NCBI GenBank assembly: GCA_947450545.1
Contig: CANFVU010000001.1
Span: 1 to 64,000 of the forward strand
Direction of reading: 5' to 3'
Length of the DNA stretch: 64,000 bases
DNA from: Actinomycetota bacterium
Lineage (GTDB): Bacteria; Actinomycetota; Actinomycetes; Nanopelagicales; Nanopelagicaceae
How positions within the stretch are numbered: position 1 is the stretch's first letter; each line of letters opens with the position of its first letter. A model generated the notes under the pieces. It did not search any database. It saw only the letters and a list, made by a program, of their open reading frames with translations, and was not told where the DNA came from. Below, piece after piece: positions 9,391-18,943 of the stretch. The translations under genes and the position numbers were made by a program.

Positions 9391-10640
9391 GATTTTTGTT
9401 TAAGAAAGCTCTCTTTGCAGCCTTCCATACAGAAGTAATACATAACCCCATTCACCTCTGCCGTTGCAGGCGCATCATCTTTGCGAACTTGCATCCCACA
9501 AATGGGATCTTGGGCGAATTCGCTATCGTTGCTGGTGTCTCGAGATTTATAGAGCCAGAACACGACAGCAAAAATTGCTAGGAAAATAAGATTCAAGATA
9601 GTCGTGTAATTCCAACCAAAGTGATTCATGGACATCGCATGGTGCATTTGTGCCGGAACAAGACCAAACGCGCTGAAGATGCCTTCTGTTATCAGTCCAC
9701 TGAGGCTCATAATCGCCCAAAACAGAAGGCTCATACGCAAGGCAACTTTATTGCCGTAATACTTTCGATAAATCATTACGAGCGGGAACGCGAGGAGATC
9801 GGCAAAAATAAATGCGATGACGCCGCCAAAAGTAATGCCGGCATGCCAGAGAGCTGCAGCGAGTGGAACGTTTCCGACGGAGCAAACAAAACTAATAAAG
9901 GCGAGAAATGGACCGATGACGGCGTTCTCAACTGCTGAAAGAAATCCTCGATCTGAAAGAAAGAGTGATTGCCAGAATGAGAATGGAACCACTGTCGCGG
10001 CAAGCCCGGCCACCACAAAACCGATCACGAGTTCTTTGCGCAACATAATGAAGTCGCCCATGGTGTATCCCGCTGCTGCGCTCCAACTTCGTTTCTCTTT
10101 CGGTGCTTCCGGAGACGTTTCACCTGCCATCGACAGTGAAACCATCCCACTTGGTGGCGCCATAAATGCTGGATTCTTTCCATCTTTAATGAGCTGATCG
10201 TTGCGAACTTTGTCCGACATTTTCTGCGAAATAATCTTAGGAAGCGTGAGCGCGAGCAAGAGAATCATTATCGCCCCGCCAATAAATTCTGCAACGGCAA
10301 ATTGCCATCCAAGCATCAGCCATAAAACGATTCCAAGTTCGACAACAAGATTTGTACTTGCAAACATAAAAATCATAGATGTGGTGAAGTCAGCACCTTT
10401 GAGAAATATGGATCTACCTAAAGCCGAAGCTGCGTACGAACACGATGAAGAAACCATTCCAAAGAAAGAGGCTTTACCGATTGAACGAGCATCGTGTTTG
10501 CCGAGGGTTGATTCCATGGATTTGCGAGTGACAAAGGCTTGAACGATTCCAGAGAGAGTAAATCCTAAAACGAGAGCCCAAAAGGTATGGAAAAACATCC
10601 ACCAACCTTCAGCTAATCCGCTCGTAATCTTCTGCATCAC
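9387..10640 (-). CDS. Predicted permease (DUF318/ArsP-like) with C-terminal YHS domain
   Basis: Permease-like TM segments; C-terminus DPICGMQVRKDDAPATAEVNGVMYYFCMEGCKESF is a YHS domain. Confidence 0.8.
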   Translation of the reverse strand: MMQKITSGLAEGWWMFFHTFWALVLGFTLSGIVQAFVTRKSMESTLGKHDARSIGKASFFGMVSSSCSYAASALGRSIFLKGADFTTSMIFMFASTNLVVELGIVLWLMLGWQFAVAEFIGGAIMILLLALTLPKIISQKMSDKVRNDQLIKDGKNPAFMAPPSGMVSLSMAGETSPEAPKEKRSWSAAAGYTMGDFIMLRKELVIGFVVAGLAATVVPFSFWQSLFLSDRGFLSAVENAVIGPFLAFISFVCSVGNVPLAAALWHAGITFGGVIAFIFADLLAFPLVMIYRKYYGNKVALRMSLLFWAIMSLSGLITEGIFSAFGLVPAQMHHAMSMNHFGWNYTTILNLIFLAIFAVVFWLYKSRDTSNDSEFAQDPICGMQVRKDDAPATAEVNGVMYYFCMEGCKESFLKQKS

Positions 10641-10730
10641 ATCGTTAACAATACGCCTGCAACAAGAGAGTTAGTACGGTGAAAAGGGTATGAGTTGGCT
10701 TACGTCCTACCGCCACGCGCAAGCTTTTGC

Positions 10731-11072
10731 TTACTCGTTCACGATTTTTTCGCGAAGAGTCTCGCGAGCGTAATCCTTCTCTTTCTCATGAATCTTGCGA
10801 ATCTGAAGTTCAATCGCTGCGACAGCTTTATCGAAAGCAGCAAGATCGTTGAAACCTTCGCCGTCGGCACGCAGGAATGGGCCGCTTCCATGGGTTGTGA
10901 GCACAACGGAGTGCGAGGACTTTCCGTGGTGAGGATTGGCTTCATGTTTTATTTCGACTTTAAATTCATCCAGTTTTATCCCGAACCGTAAAAGGCTTTC
11001 TAACTTTTCTTTTGCGATTCCGCGAAAATCTTCAGCGAGGTTTGCATGTCTAGAATGAAAAACGATCTGCAT
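10731..11072 (-). CDS. Ribosome hibernation factor (HPF/RaiA family, short form)
   Basis: MQIVFHSRHANLAEDFRGIAKEKLESLLRFG...; start trimmed to this Met. Confidence 0.8.
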   Translation of the reverse strand: MQIVFHSRHANLAEDFRGIAKEKLESLLRFGIKLDEFKVEIKHEANPHHGKSSHSVVLTTHGSGPFLRADGEGFNDLAAFDKAVAAIELQIRKIHEKEKDYARETLREKIVNE

Positions 11073-11160
11073 GAGAACTCCCATCTCGTTGCTTAAAAAG
11101 GTACTCCCCTGCCCAGTCCGGCGCAAGGGAGTACGCGGATTAAATCCGTGCTCTTTCTAT

Positions 11161-11200
11161 TTCTGAACCTTAAGTTCTGAACCTTTAGTTCTGACCTTAG
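11161..11200. repeat. 14-bp tandem repeat (ttctgaacctt(a/t)ag), about 2.9 copies, overlapping a stop codon
   Basis: ttctgaaccttaag / ttctgaacctttag / ttctgaccttag, read directly. Confidence 0.9.
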
Positions 11201-11847
11201 GCACGCAAACGTAAACGCATACGAGGCTTAGCAACCGAACGAGTTACCTTTCGCGCAACCTTCTTTGCAGTTGCAGCGCCCTTCTTAACGGATGCTTTGG
11301 TGCTTTTGACTTTAGCGGCTGTCGCACTTTTGACAGCTGCTTTCTTAGCGGCCACCTTTTTTACAGTTGCTGCTTTCTTTGTCGCGACTTTCTTTGCAAC
11401 ACCTGTTTTCTTAGCGGATGCTTTCTTCACAACTCTCGACTGAGTTGTACCAGCAGTTTTTGCCACCTTCGCAAGTGCTGTCTTTGTAACCGCACCTTTC
11501 GTTCTCGCATTAACGCGCGTCGCACGATTTCCAGAGCGCGTGGTACGGGTTTTCTTGGAAGCGGTTTTCTTAACTGCACTTTTCTTGCTCGCGTTCTTTA
11601 CCGCCTTCACTGCGCTTTTATTGGCAGATGCACTCGATGCATCAACAGGAGGAGTGACCATGGCTGTTAATGGAGCAGTAGCAACTGTTGCTAAGTCCAT
11701 TGGAGGCGTTGCATCAGCTGCGAGCGCTCCATCGATTGATGCGCTTCCTAGAGCGAGCGCAACAACTGTCAATGCGACAGATGTGCGACGCATCAAAATG
11801 GATGGTGCTGATGGAGATCTATCTGTCATGGGTTTGGAGATATTCAT
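11197..11847 (-). CDS. Lys/Ala-rich histone H1-like protein with predicted signal peptide
   Basis: MRRTSVALTVVALALGSASIDGALAADA followed by KKTASKKTRTT...KKVATKKAATVKKVAAKKAAVKSATAAKVKSTKASVKK. Start placed at the ATG at 11847. Confidence 0.65.
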   Translation of the reverse strand: MNISKPMTDRSPSAPSILMRRTSVALTVVALALGSASIDGALAADATPPMDLATVATAPLTAMVTPPVDASSASANKSAVKAVKNASKKSAVKKTASKKTRTTRSGNRATRVNARTKGAVTKTALAKVAKTAGTTQSRVVKKASAKKTGVAKKVATKKAATVKKVAAKKAAVKSATAAKVKSTKASVKKGAATAKKVARKVTRSVAKPRMRLRLRA

Positions 11848-11982
11848 TTCTCTACTTTCTCTGTAGCTACAGTGATTGGGGTGGTTTTGTTGGGATGAAC
11901 GGTGTAGCCACATGGCGCGAATACTCGCTACTTCTGACATTATTCACTCGACGAGAAGGCCAAACTGTGTAATTCACACGCA

Positions 11983-12927
11983 TTGGTGGCAGACTTACGC
12001 CCCATGAGCACACAAGGATCGAACGCTTCCGCGGGGAGCAAAGGAAACGGTGGCCGCGATGGCTTCGTTCCTCGCATCCAAGTTTTCGAACCTCACCGTG
12101 CATCTCTCCCACCTGTTCGCGGATATATGCGCGAATTTTGGGCACGTAAACGATTTTCATTAGAGCTCGCACGATTTGCCGATAAAGCTGAATATCTCGA
12201 TAGCAACCTCGGAAAAGTCTGGCTTGTCCTCAACCCTCTCCTTCTCGCTTTCGTCTACTTCCTCCTGGTCACAGTACTTCGCGGAGGATCCGATAAAGCA
12301 AGTGGATTCACAACTCTTGCTCACATCTTGATTGGGCTCTTTACTTTTTACTTCGCACAAAATGTCATCAGCGATGGCGCGCAATCCATCACTTCAGGCG
12401 GGCGTTTGATTCTTAACCAAGCATTCCCTCGCACTCTTCTTCCGCTTTCATCAGCAATCCGATCTTTTTGGCAGTACATCCCAACGATTCCCGTATACAT
12501 CGTCGTTGTAGTACTCGGAAAACTCTTTATTCCTAAAGCCGATATTCATATCTTCAGTTGGGCACTTCTCTGGATTCCATATGTCACCGTTTGCTTGGCT
12601 CTCACAGCATTTGGCATGGCTCTCGTTTTTGCGACAATGAACGTTTATTTCCGCGATACATCAAAGCTTCTCTCCTACACCACTCGTATTTGGTTGTACG
12701 GCTCCCCTGTTTTGTGGTTGCCTGAAATGTTGCATGGCTGGCACCGCGCGATTTTGTATATCAACCCATTGGGTCCGGCTCTTTCAGCAACAGCTGAAAT
12801 TTGGATTCGTGGACATGCCCCAACTCTTGCTCAGCTCATTGGCCTTCTCGTGTGGGCTGTATTAGCAATGGTTCTGGGCGGATACTTCTTTATTTCAAGG
12901 GAGCGTGATTTCGCTGTCCGCATCTAA
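11983..12927 (+). CDS. ABC-2 type polysaccharide exporter permease (Wzm/TagG-like)
   Basis: ABC-2 permease topology, paired with the Wzt/TagH-like ATPase downstream. Confidence 0.88.
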   Translation: MVADLRPMSTQGSNASAGSKGNGGRDGFVPRIQVFEPHRASLPPVRGYMREFWARKRFSLELARFADKAEYLDSNLGKVWLVLNPLLLAFVYFLLVTVLRGGSDKASGFTTLAHILIGLFTFYFAQNVISDGAQSITSGGRLILNQAFPRTLLPLSSAIRSFWQYIPTIPVYIVVVVLGKLFIPKADIHIFSWALLWIPYVTVCLALTAFGMALVFATMNVYFRDTSKLLSYTTRIWLYGSPVLWLPEMLHGWHRAILYINPLGPALSATAEIWIRGHAPTLAQLIGLLVWAVLAMVLGGYFFISRERDFAVRI

Positions 12928-13741
12928 ATCCGCCCGCCGAGATAAGCGCATGCTCATCGATATGCCAGATGATTTGGCCGTTCGCATCGAGGATCTCTCT
13001 ATTACGTACAAGATCAATGTAGATACAAAAAAGACTTTGAAGAACGCTGTGATGCGTGCAAGTAAAGGTGAAAAAGTTCGCATGCGCACTGTTGAAGCGG
13101 TGAAGCACATGAACTTAGAAATTCCTCACGGATCAGTACTTGGAATTGTGGGCGCAAATGGCGCCGGTAAATCAACGTTAATGCGTTCCATTGCAGGAAT
13201 CTTGCCTCCGACTGAAGGCCGCATCACTGTTAATGGAAAAATTTCCACACTTCTTGCTCTCGGAGTTGGCTTCAATCCCGCGCTCTCGGGCCGCGACAAC
13301 ATCATTCTCGGTGGACTTGCATCGGGTCTTACGAAAGATGAGATTGCCGCAAAGACAGATGAGATTGCTCGCTTCGCAGATTTGCCAGATGGATTCATTG
13401 ATATGCCCGTTCGAACATATTCATCGGGTATGTATGGGCGCGTAGCTTTTGCCGTGGCTGTGGCGATGACACCAGATATCTTGCTTCTTGATGAAGCTCT
13501 CTCCGCGGGCGATGCTGCATTCAAAGAGAAATCATTCTTGCGTATGCGCGAACTCGTTCAGGAAGCGCGCACCATTGTGATTGTTTCTCACGCTCTCCAA
13601 ACTGTTAAGGATTTGTGTACTCACGCCATCTGGATGCACAAGGGTCAGATTTTGGCTAAGGGTGATGCTGGTGAAATCACAGAGAAATACCTTGAATTCC
13701 TCAACGTTGGCACTCTTCCTTCCAACCTCGAAGACTTCTAA
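12905..13741 (+). CDS. ABC polysaccharide exporter ATPase (Wzt/TagH-like)
   Basis: Walker A GANGAGKSTL, YSSGMYGRVAFAVA, LLLDEALSAGDAAF typical of the TagH/Wzt group. Confidence 0.92.
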   Translation: MISLSASKSARRDKRMLIDMPDDLAVRIEDLSITYKINVDTKKTLKNAVMRASKGEKVRMRTVEAVKHMNLEIPHGSVLGIVGANGAGKSTLMRSIAGILPPTEGRITVNGKISTLLALGVGFNPALSGRDNIILGGLASGLTKDEIAAKTDEIARFADLPDGFIDMPVRTYSSGMYGRVAFAVAVAMTPDILLLDEALSAGDAAFKEKSFLRMRELVQEARTIVIVSHALQTVKDLCTHAIWMHKGQILAKGDAGEITEKYLEFLNVGTLPSNLEDF

Positions 13742-13766
13742 AACACATCACGATTAGACTCAGATC

Positions 13767-14840
13767 GTGACTCTCAAGGTAGCTATCCTCACATCAGCAG
13801 ATGATGTCGCTGATGCGCGCTTACATAGATTGAGTAATGCCCTCATCAAAGGTGGCTGCGAAGTGGAAGTTCGCGCACTTGGAGATGCTAAGAGCGCTCC
13901 TCAGGGAACCACTTTTTACAGAGCGCCGGGTAAACGAAATTTCCTTGGACGAATTCATCGCGACATTGTTCTGCCGCTGATGAGCAACGCAGATGTATGG
14001 ATTGTTGTTGCACCTGACCTTCTTCTACCAGCCTGGCTCATTGCAAAAATTCGCGGGAAGAAGATCGTTGCAGATGTGCATGAAGATTATGTACAACTTC
14101 TCAAAGATCGCGCTTGGGCAAAAGGATGGATTGGTTTTGCTGCCAAAATCGTTGCCAGACTCGCTACATCTTTAGCAGCAGCCTCCGATCTCACTTCCGT
14201 TGCAGATACTCAAGTCCCGCCATTTAACGCAAAGAAGCGCTTGGTCGTCCGCAATCTTCCAGATTCATCACTCTTAACAATGAGCACTGAATTATCACCG
14301 ACTCCCACTGCAATTTATATTGGCGATGTTCGTCGATCTCGCGGACTTTTCACCATCCTTGAAACTGCCGAGAAGACACCTGGTTGGAACTTTGAAATTA
14401 TTGGAAATCTTTCTGCTGCACATAGTGAAGAAGTGAAAGCCTGGAAAGAAAAATCTCCTGCAGCAAATCGCGTGAATTTTCATGGTCGACTTGCACCTCG
14501 CGAAGCTTGGCGATTTGCAGAGAAGGCGTGGGTAGGATTGACACTTCTTGAATCAACTCCCGCATTTGTTGAAGCAGTACCAAGTAAGTTGTACGAATAT
14601 ATGAGTTGTGGACTTGCAACAATTTCAACTCCGCTTCCACGATGCATCGCTTTGATCAATCAAAGTCATGGCGGAAAGATTGCAGCTAATTCATCCGAGG
14701 TCGCAGATATTCTTCATCACTGGCAATCTCACCCTGATGAGATTCGCGTCATACGTAGCCAGGCCAAAGCGTGGGCCGACCATAATCTCGATAGCGAGCG
14801 CGAATATGGCGCCCTTGTCGAAGCAATCAAGTCGCTGTAA
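13767..14840 (+). CDS. Glycosyltransferase (GT4-like)
   Basis: GT-B pattern; VPSKLYEYMSCGLATISTPLP. Confidence 0.82.
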   Translation: MTLKVAILTSADDVADARLHRLSNALIKGGCEVEVRALGDAKSAPQGTTFYRAPGKRNFLGRIHRDIVLPLMSNADVWIVVAPDLLLPAWLIAKIRGKKIVADVHEDYVQLLKDRAWAKGWIGFAAKIVARLATSLAAASDLTSVADTQVPPFNAKKRLVVRNLPDSSLLTMSTELSPTPTAIYIGDVRRSRGLFTILETAEKTPGWNFEIIGNLSAAHSEEVKAWKEKSPAANRVNFHGRLAPREAWRFAEKAWVGLTLLESTPAFVEAVPSKLYEYMSCGLATISTPLPRCIALINQSHGGKIAANSSEVADILHHWQSHPDEIRVIRSQAKAWADHNLDSEREYGALVEAIKSL

Positions 14841-14870
14841 TCGGCATCCCTCGCAAGATAGACTTCCCGC

Positions 14871-15464
14871 GTGAACGTACGAATCGCTCCTGGCGCGGAT
14901 ATTGATCCCAGCGCGTCCATTGGTGATGGCAGTTCCATTTGGCATCTTGCACAAGTTCGTGACAAAGCTGTGCTTGGAACCAATTGCATCATCGGACGCG
15001 GTGCTTATATTGGTAGCGGTGCAATCCTCGGCGATAATTGCAAAGTTCAAAATTATGCTCTGGTCTACGAACCCGCAAAGTTAGGTAACGGTGTTTTCAT
15101 CGGACCTGCTGTTGTTTTAACAAATGATCACTTCCCTCGCGCTATTAATTCTGATGGATCCATCAAGAGCGCTTCGGATTGGGATGCTGTTGGAGTCACC
15201 ATCGGAGATGGGGCTTCGATCGGAGCTCGCGCTGTGTGCGTTGCGCCGGTCACCATTGGTGCCTGGGCGTTGGTCGCTGCAGGCGCAGTTGTGACAAAAG
15301 ATGTCCCTGAATACGCCCTTGTGGCAGGAGTCCCAGCAAAACGCATCCGTTGGGTGGGTCGCGCAGGCCTTCCATTGGAAGATATTGGAGATAATCGCTT
15401 TCGTTGTCCCGAGACAGGTGCAACGTATAAAGAAATAAGCCCTGAAAAGCTCGTTCAAGAATAG
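14871..15464 (+). CDS. Left-handed beta-helix acetyltransferase (WbpD/WlbB-like)
   Basis: Hexapeptide repeats (IAPGADIDPSASIGDGSSIWHLAQVRDKAVLG...), order in cluster. Confidence 0.85.
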   Translation: MNVRIAPGADIDPSASIGDGSSIWHLAQVRDKAVLGTNCIIGRGAYIGSGAILGDNCKVQNYALVYEPAKLGNGVFIGPAVVLTNDHFPRAINSDGSIKSASDWDAVGVTIGDGASIGARAVCVAPVTIGAWALVAAGAVVTKDVPEYALVAGVPAKRIRWVGRAGLPLEDIGDNRFRCPETGATYKEISPEKLVQE

Positions 15465-15471
15465 GACCGAA

Positions 15472-16560
15472 ATGATTCCAGCAGCTAAGCCGATTATCGG
15501 AGATGAAGAGCGCGAAGCAGTTGACCGCGTATTGCGTTCGGGAATGTTGGCTCAGGGTCCTGAAGTAAAAGCTTTCGAAGAAGAATTCTCTGCAACAGTC
15601 GGTGGACGCCATTGCGTTGCCATGAACTCCGGAACGTCGGGTCTGCATCTTGGATTTATCGCTGCGGGAATCGAACGTGGCGATGAAGTAATTGTTCCTT
15701 CATTCTCATTTGCAGCAACTGCTAACTCCGTTGCGCTCGCTGGGGCTACACCTATTTTTGCTGATATCGATCCTAAGACTTTCAATATGGATCCTGATCA
15801 TGTCGAAACTTTGATCACCAAGAAAACGAAAGCAATCATGCCTGTCCACCTTTATGGACACATTGCTGCAATGGATCGCTACCAAGAAATCTCAAGCAAA
15901 TATGGCGTAAAGATTATTGAAGATGCAGCTCAAGGACACCTTGCTTCCCTCAACGGTCGCAACGCCGGTGAATTTGGTATTTGCGCAACATTCTCTTTCT
16001 ACCCAACAAAGAATATGACCGCGGGCGAAGGTGGAATGGTTGTCACTGATGATGCAGAAGTTGCGCGTATGTTGCGCTTGCTTCGCAACCAAGGCCAAGA
16101 AATTCGCTACCAGAATGAAGTCGTCGGATTTAACACTCGTATGACAGATATTCACGCAGCTATTGGTCGCGTCCAACTTCGCAAACTTCCAGGTTGGACC
16201 AAGCAACGTCAAGACAATGCTGCTTACCTTGATTCCAATATCAAAGCCGGAAACGTTGTTGTTCCATTTGTGCAACCAGGTTCAACGCACTCGTATCACC
16301 AATACACAGTTCGCGTTACTGGTGGATCTGGTGAAAAGCGTGATGCCTTTATGAAGGGCCTTGCAGATCGCGGTGTTGGTTCAGGTGTGTACTACCCAAC
16401 TCCTATTCATCGCCTCCAATCATTTAATCTCACTCTTGATCTGCCTCAAACAGAGTTGCTCGCGAAAGAGTGCGTCTCTCTTCCAGTTCATCCATCGCTG
16501 TCACACAGCGATCTTGAAACAATTGCTACTGCAGTGAATGAAGTGGCGGCTTCTCTCTAA
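15472..16560 (+). CDS. DegT/DnrJ/EryC1 sugar aminotransferase (WbpE-like)
   Basis: MIPAAKPIIGDEEREAVDRVLRSGMLAQGPEVKAFEEEF; EDAAQGH; SFYPTKNMTAGEGGMV. Confidence 0.92.
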   Translation: MIPAAKPIIGDEEREAVDRVLRSGMLAQGPEVKAFEEEFSATVGGRHCVAMNSGTSGLHLGFIAAGIERGDEVIVPSFSFAATANSVALAGATPIFADIDPKTFNMDPDHVETLITKKTKAIMPVHLYGHIAAMDRYQEISSKYGVKIIEDAAQGHLASLNGRNAGEFGICATFSFYPTKNMTAGEGGMVVTDDAEVARMLRLLRNQGQEIRYQNEVVGFNTRMTDIHAAIGRVQLRKLPGWTKQRQDNAAYLDSNIKAGNVVVPFVQPGSTHSYHQYTVRVTGGSGEKRDAFMKGLADRGVGSGVYYPTPIHRLQSFNLTLDLPQTELLAKECVSLPVHPSLSHSDLETIATAVNEVAASL

Positions 16561-17558
16561 TGGCCCAACAACTTCGCGCAGGCCTTGTAGGTCTTGGCAT
16601 GATGGGTCGCCATCACGCACGCGTGCTTGGTTCACTCGATGGCGTTGAACTTGTTGCAGTATGCGATCCCATGGGCGATGCTCATAATGTTGCTGGCGGA
16701 CGTCCTGTTTTTACTCAGGTCAAAGATCTCATCGCAGCTGGTATTGATTATGCAATGGTTGCTGCTCCAACTGCCTTTCACGAAGAACTCGCACTCGAAC
16801 TTGCAGAAGCAGGAATTCACGCTCTCATTGAGAAACCTCTCGCAGTTGATACTCCCGCAGCAAAGAGAATCCAAGAAGCATTCGCGGCGAAGAAGCTCGT
16901 TGGAGCTGTTGGACACATCGAGCGTTACAACCCCGCTCTCCAGCAACTTCGTGCACGTTTAGATAAGGGCGAACTTGGCGCGGTCTATCAGATTGCAACG
17001 CGTCGCCAGGGACCATTCCCTGCACGTATTGCAGACGTTGGAGTCATTAAGGATTTAGCAACGCACGATATTGATTCCACCGCATGGGTTGCTCGTTCAA
17101 AATTTATTTCTGTATCTGCTCAAACTGCACATAAATCAGGACGACCTCACGAAGACATGGTTGCCGCAGTCGGTAAGTTGGAGAATGGAATTATCACTAA
17201 CCATCTCGTTAACTGGTTGACTCCATTTAAAGAGCGCCTCACAATCGTTACAGGTGAGCGCGGTGCACTCGTTGCAGATACCTTGACTGCAGATCTCACT
17301 TTCTATGCCAATGCTTCTGTCGATACCGAATGGGATTCTGTTGCAGCATTTCGCGGGGTAAGTGAAGGTGATGTCATTCGTTATGCATTCTCCAAGCCAG
17401 AGCCTCTTCGCACCGAGCATGAAGCATTCCGTGATGCGGTTCTTGGTCTTCCTGGTGCAGTAGAGCGCATCGTCACCATGGAGCAAGGACTCGCTACCGT
17501 TGCTGTTGCATCAGCGATGATTGAAAGTTCCTCAACAGGAAAAGTTATTACTCTTTAA
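16560..17558 (+). CDS. Gfo/Idh/MocA oxidoreductase (WbpB-like)
   Basis: N-terminal GLVGLGMMGRHHARVL; EKPLAVDTPAAK. Confidence 0.88.
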   Translation: MAQQLRAGLVGLGMMGRHHARVLGSLDGVELVAVCDPMGDAHNVAGGRPVFTQVKDLIAAGIDYAMVAAPTAFHEELALELAEAGIHALIEKPLAVDTPAAKRIQEAFAAKKLVGAVGHIERYNPALQQLRARLDKGELGAVYQIATRRQGPFPARIADVGVIKDLATHDIDSTAWVARSKFISVSAQTAHKSGRPHEDMVAAVGKLENGIITNHLVNWLTPFKERLTIVTGERGALVADTLTADLTFYANASVDTEWDSVAAFRGVSEGDVIRYAFSKPEPLRTEHEAFRDAVLGLPGAVERIVTMEQGLATVAVASAMIESSSTGKVITL

Positions 17559-17594
17559 TTCACGTAATCCTCACAAAACTAACGGGCGGAAATA

Positions 17595-18893
17595 ATGAAG
17601 ATAGCGGTTGTAGCACTTGGCAAAATTGGCCTTCCTCTTGCTGTTCAATTTGCAAAGAAGGGTCATCACGTCATCGGTTGCGATGTGAATCCCAAGACTG
17701 TTGAGCTCGTTAACGCTGGAACAGAGCCATTCCCAGGCGAAGCCCATCTCGATACATATATGAAAGAAGTTGTTGCTTCAGGCCATCTCACTGCAACGAC
17801 AGATACAACATCAGCTGTTGCTTCATCTGAAGCGGTTGTCATTGTTGTTCCTCTTTTCGTTGATAACGATGGAGTTCCTGATTTTGGTTGGATGGATGAA
17901 GCAACAGAGAAAATTGCTGCTGGGCTCAAGCCAGGCACTCTCGTTTCGTATGAAACCACTCTCCCGGTTGGTACAACTCGCAATCGTTTTGCTAAAGCTC
18001 TCGAAAAAGGCTCCGGGCTTGTTGCCGGCAAAGATTTCCACCTTGTTTTCTCACCTGAGCGCGTGCTTACCGGTCGCGTCTTTGCAGATCTTCGCAAATA
18101 TCCAAAGCTCGTAGGCGGAATCAATGAAACTTCCACAGCTGCTGGTGTGAAGTTCTATGAAGCCGTTCTTGATTTTGATGATCGTCCAGACCTCACCCAG
18201 AAGAATGGCGTCTGGGATCTCGGCACATCTGAAGCTTCTGAAATGGCAAAGCTTGCAGAAACAACATATCGCGACGTCAACATTGCTTTGGCTAACCAAT
18301 TTGCAATCTTTGCTGAAGGTGCCAATATCGATATCGCAAAAGTGATTGCTGCATCGAACTCTCAGCCATATAGCCATATCCACCAACCTGGAATTGCTGT
18401 TGGCGGACATTGCATTCCCATTTATCCACGTTTCTACTTGTGGAACGACCCACAAGCAACAGTTGTTCGTGCGGCTCGTGAAGCGAATGCAGCAATGCCA
18501 GCTCACGCAGTATCACTACTCTCCTCTGCACTAGGTTCCCTGCAAGGGAAGAAAGTTCTCGTGCTTGGAATCTCTTATCGCGGCGGCGTAAAAGAATCAG
18601 CATTCTCAGGCATCTTTGGCACAGTCACAGCACTTAAAGCGCAAGGGGCAGATGTTGTTGTGCACGATCCGATGTACACCGATGAAGAATCAACTCGTCT
18701 TGGTTTTGTGCCTTTCACTCTGGGAAGTGGCAACGTTGATGCTGTTATTTTGCAAGCCGATCATGCAGAGTACAAAGCGCTCACAGCGAAGGATTTCCCT
18801 GGAGTTCAAGCAATTGTCGATGGACGTCGCGCTTTCAACCCTTCAAACTTTGCTGGCGTAGATTTCCGCGTCATTGGCGCACCCGCCAATTAA
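17595..18893 (+). CDS. UDP-sugar 6-dehydrogenase (WecC/WbpA-like)
   Basis: MKIAVVALGKIGLPLAVQFAKKGHHVIGCDVN; GIAVGGHCIPIYPRFY active-site Cys motif. Confidence 0.9.
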   Translation: MKIAVVALGKIGLPLAVQFAKKGHHVIGCDVNPKTVELVNAGTEPFPGEAHLDTYMKEVVASGHLTATTDTTSAVASSEAVVIVVPLFVDNDGVPDFGWMDEATEKIAAGLKPGTLVSYETTLPVGTTRNRFAKALEKGSGLVAGKDFHLVFSPERVLTGRVFADLRKYPKLVGGINETSTAAGVKFYEAVLDFDDRPDLTQKNGVWDLGTSEASEMAKLAETTYRDVNIALANQFAIFAEGANIDIAKVIAASNSQPYSHIHQPGIAVGGHCIPIYPRFYLWNDPQATVVRAAREANAAMPAHAVSLLSSALGSLQGKKVLVLGISYRGGVKESAFSGIFGTVTALKAQGADVVVHDPMYTDEESTRLGFVPFTLGSGNVDAVILQADHAEYKALTAKDFPGVQAIVDGRRAFNPSNFAGVDFRVIGAPAN

Positions 18894-18943
18894 TTAATTC
18901 ACACTGTCTCTATCGGCGGACAGGAAATCAAAAGTTGATGAAA

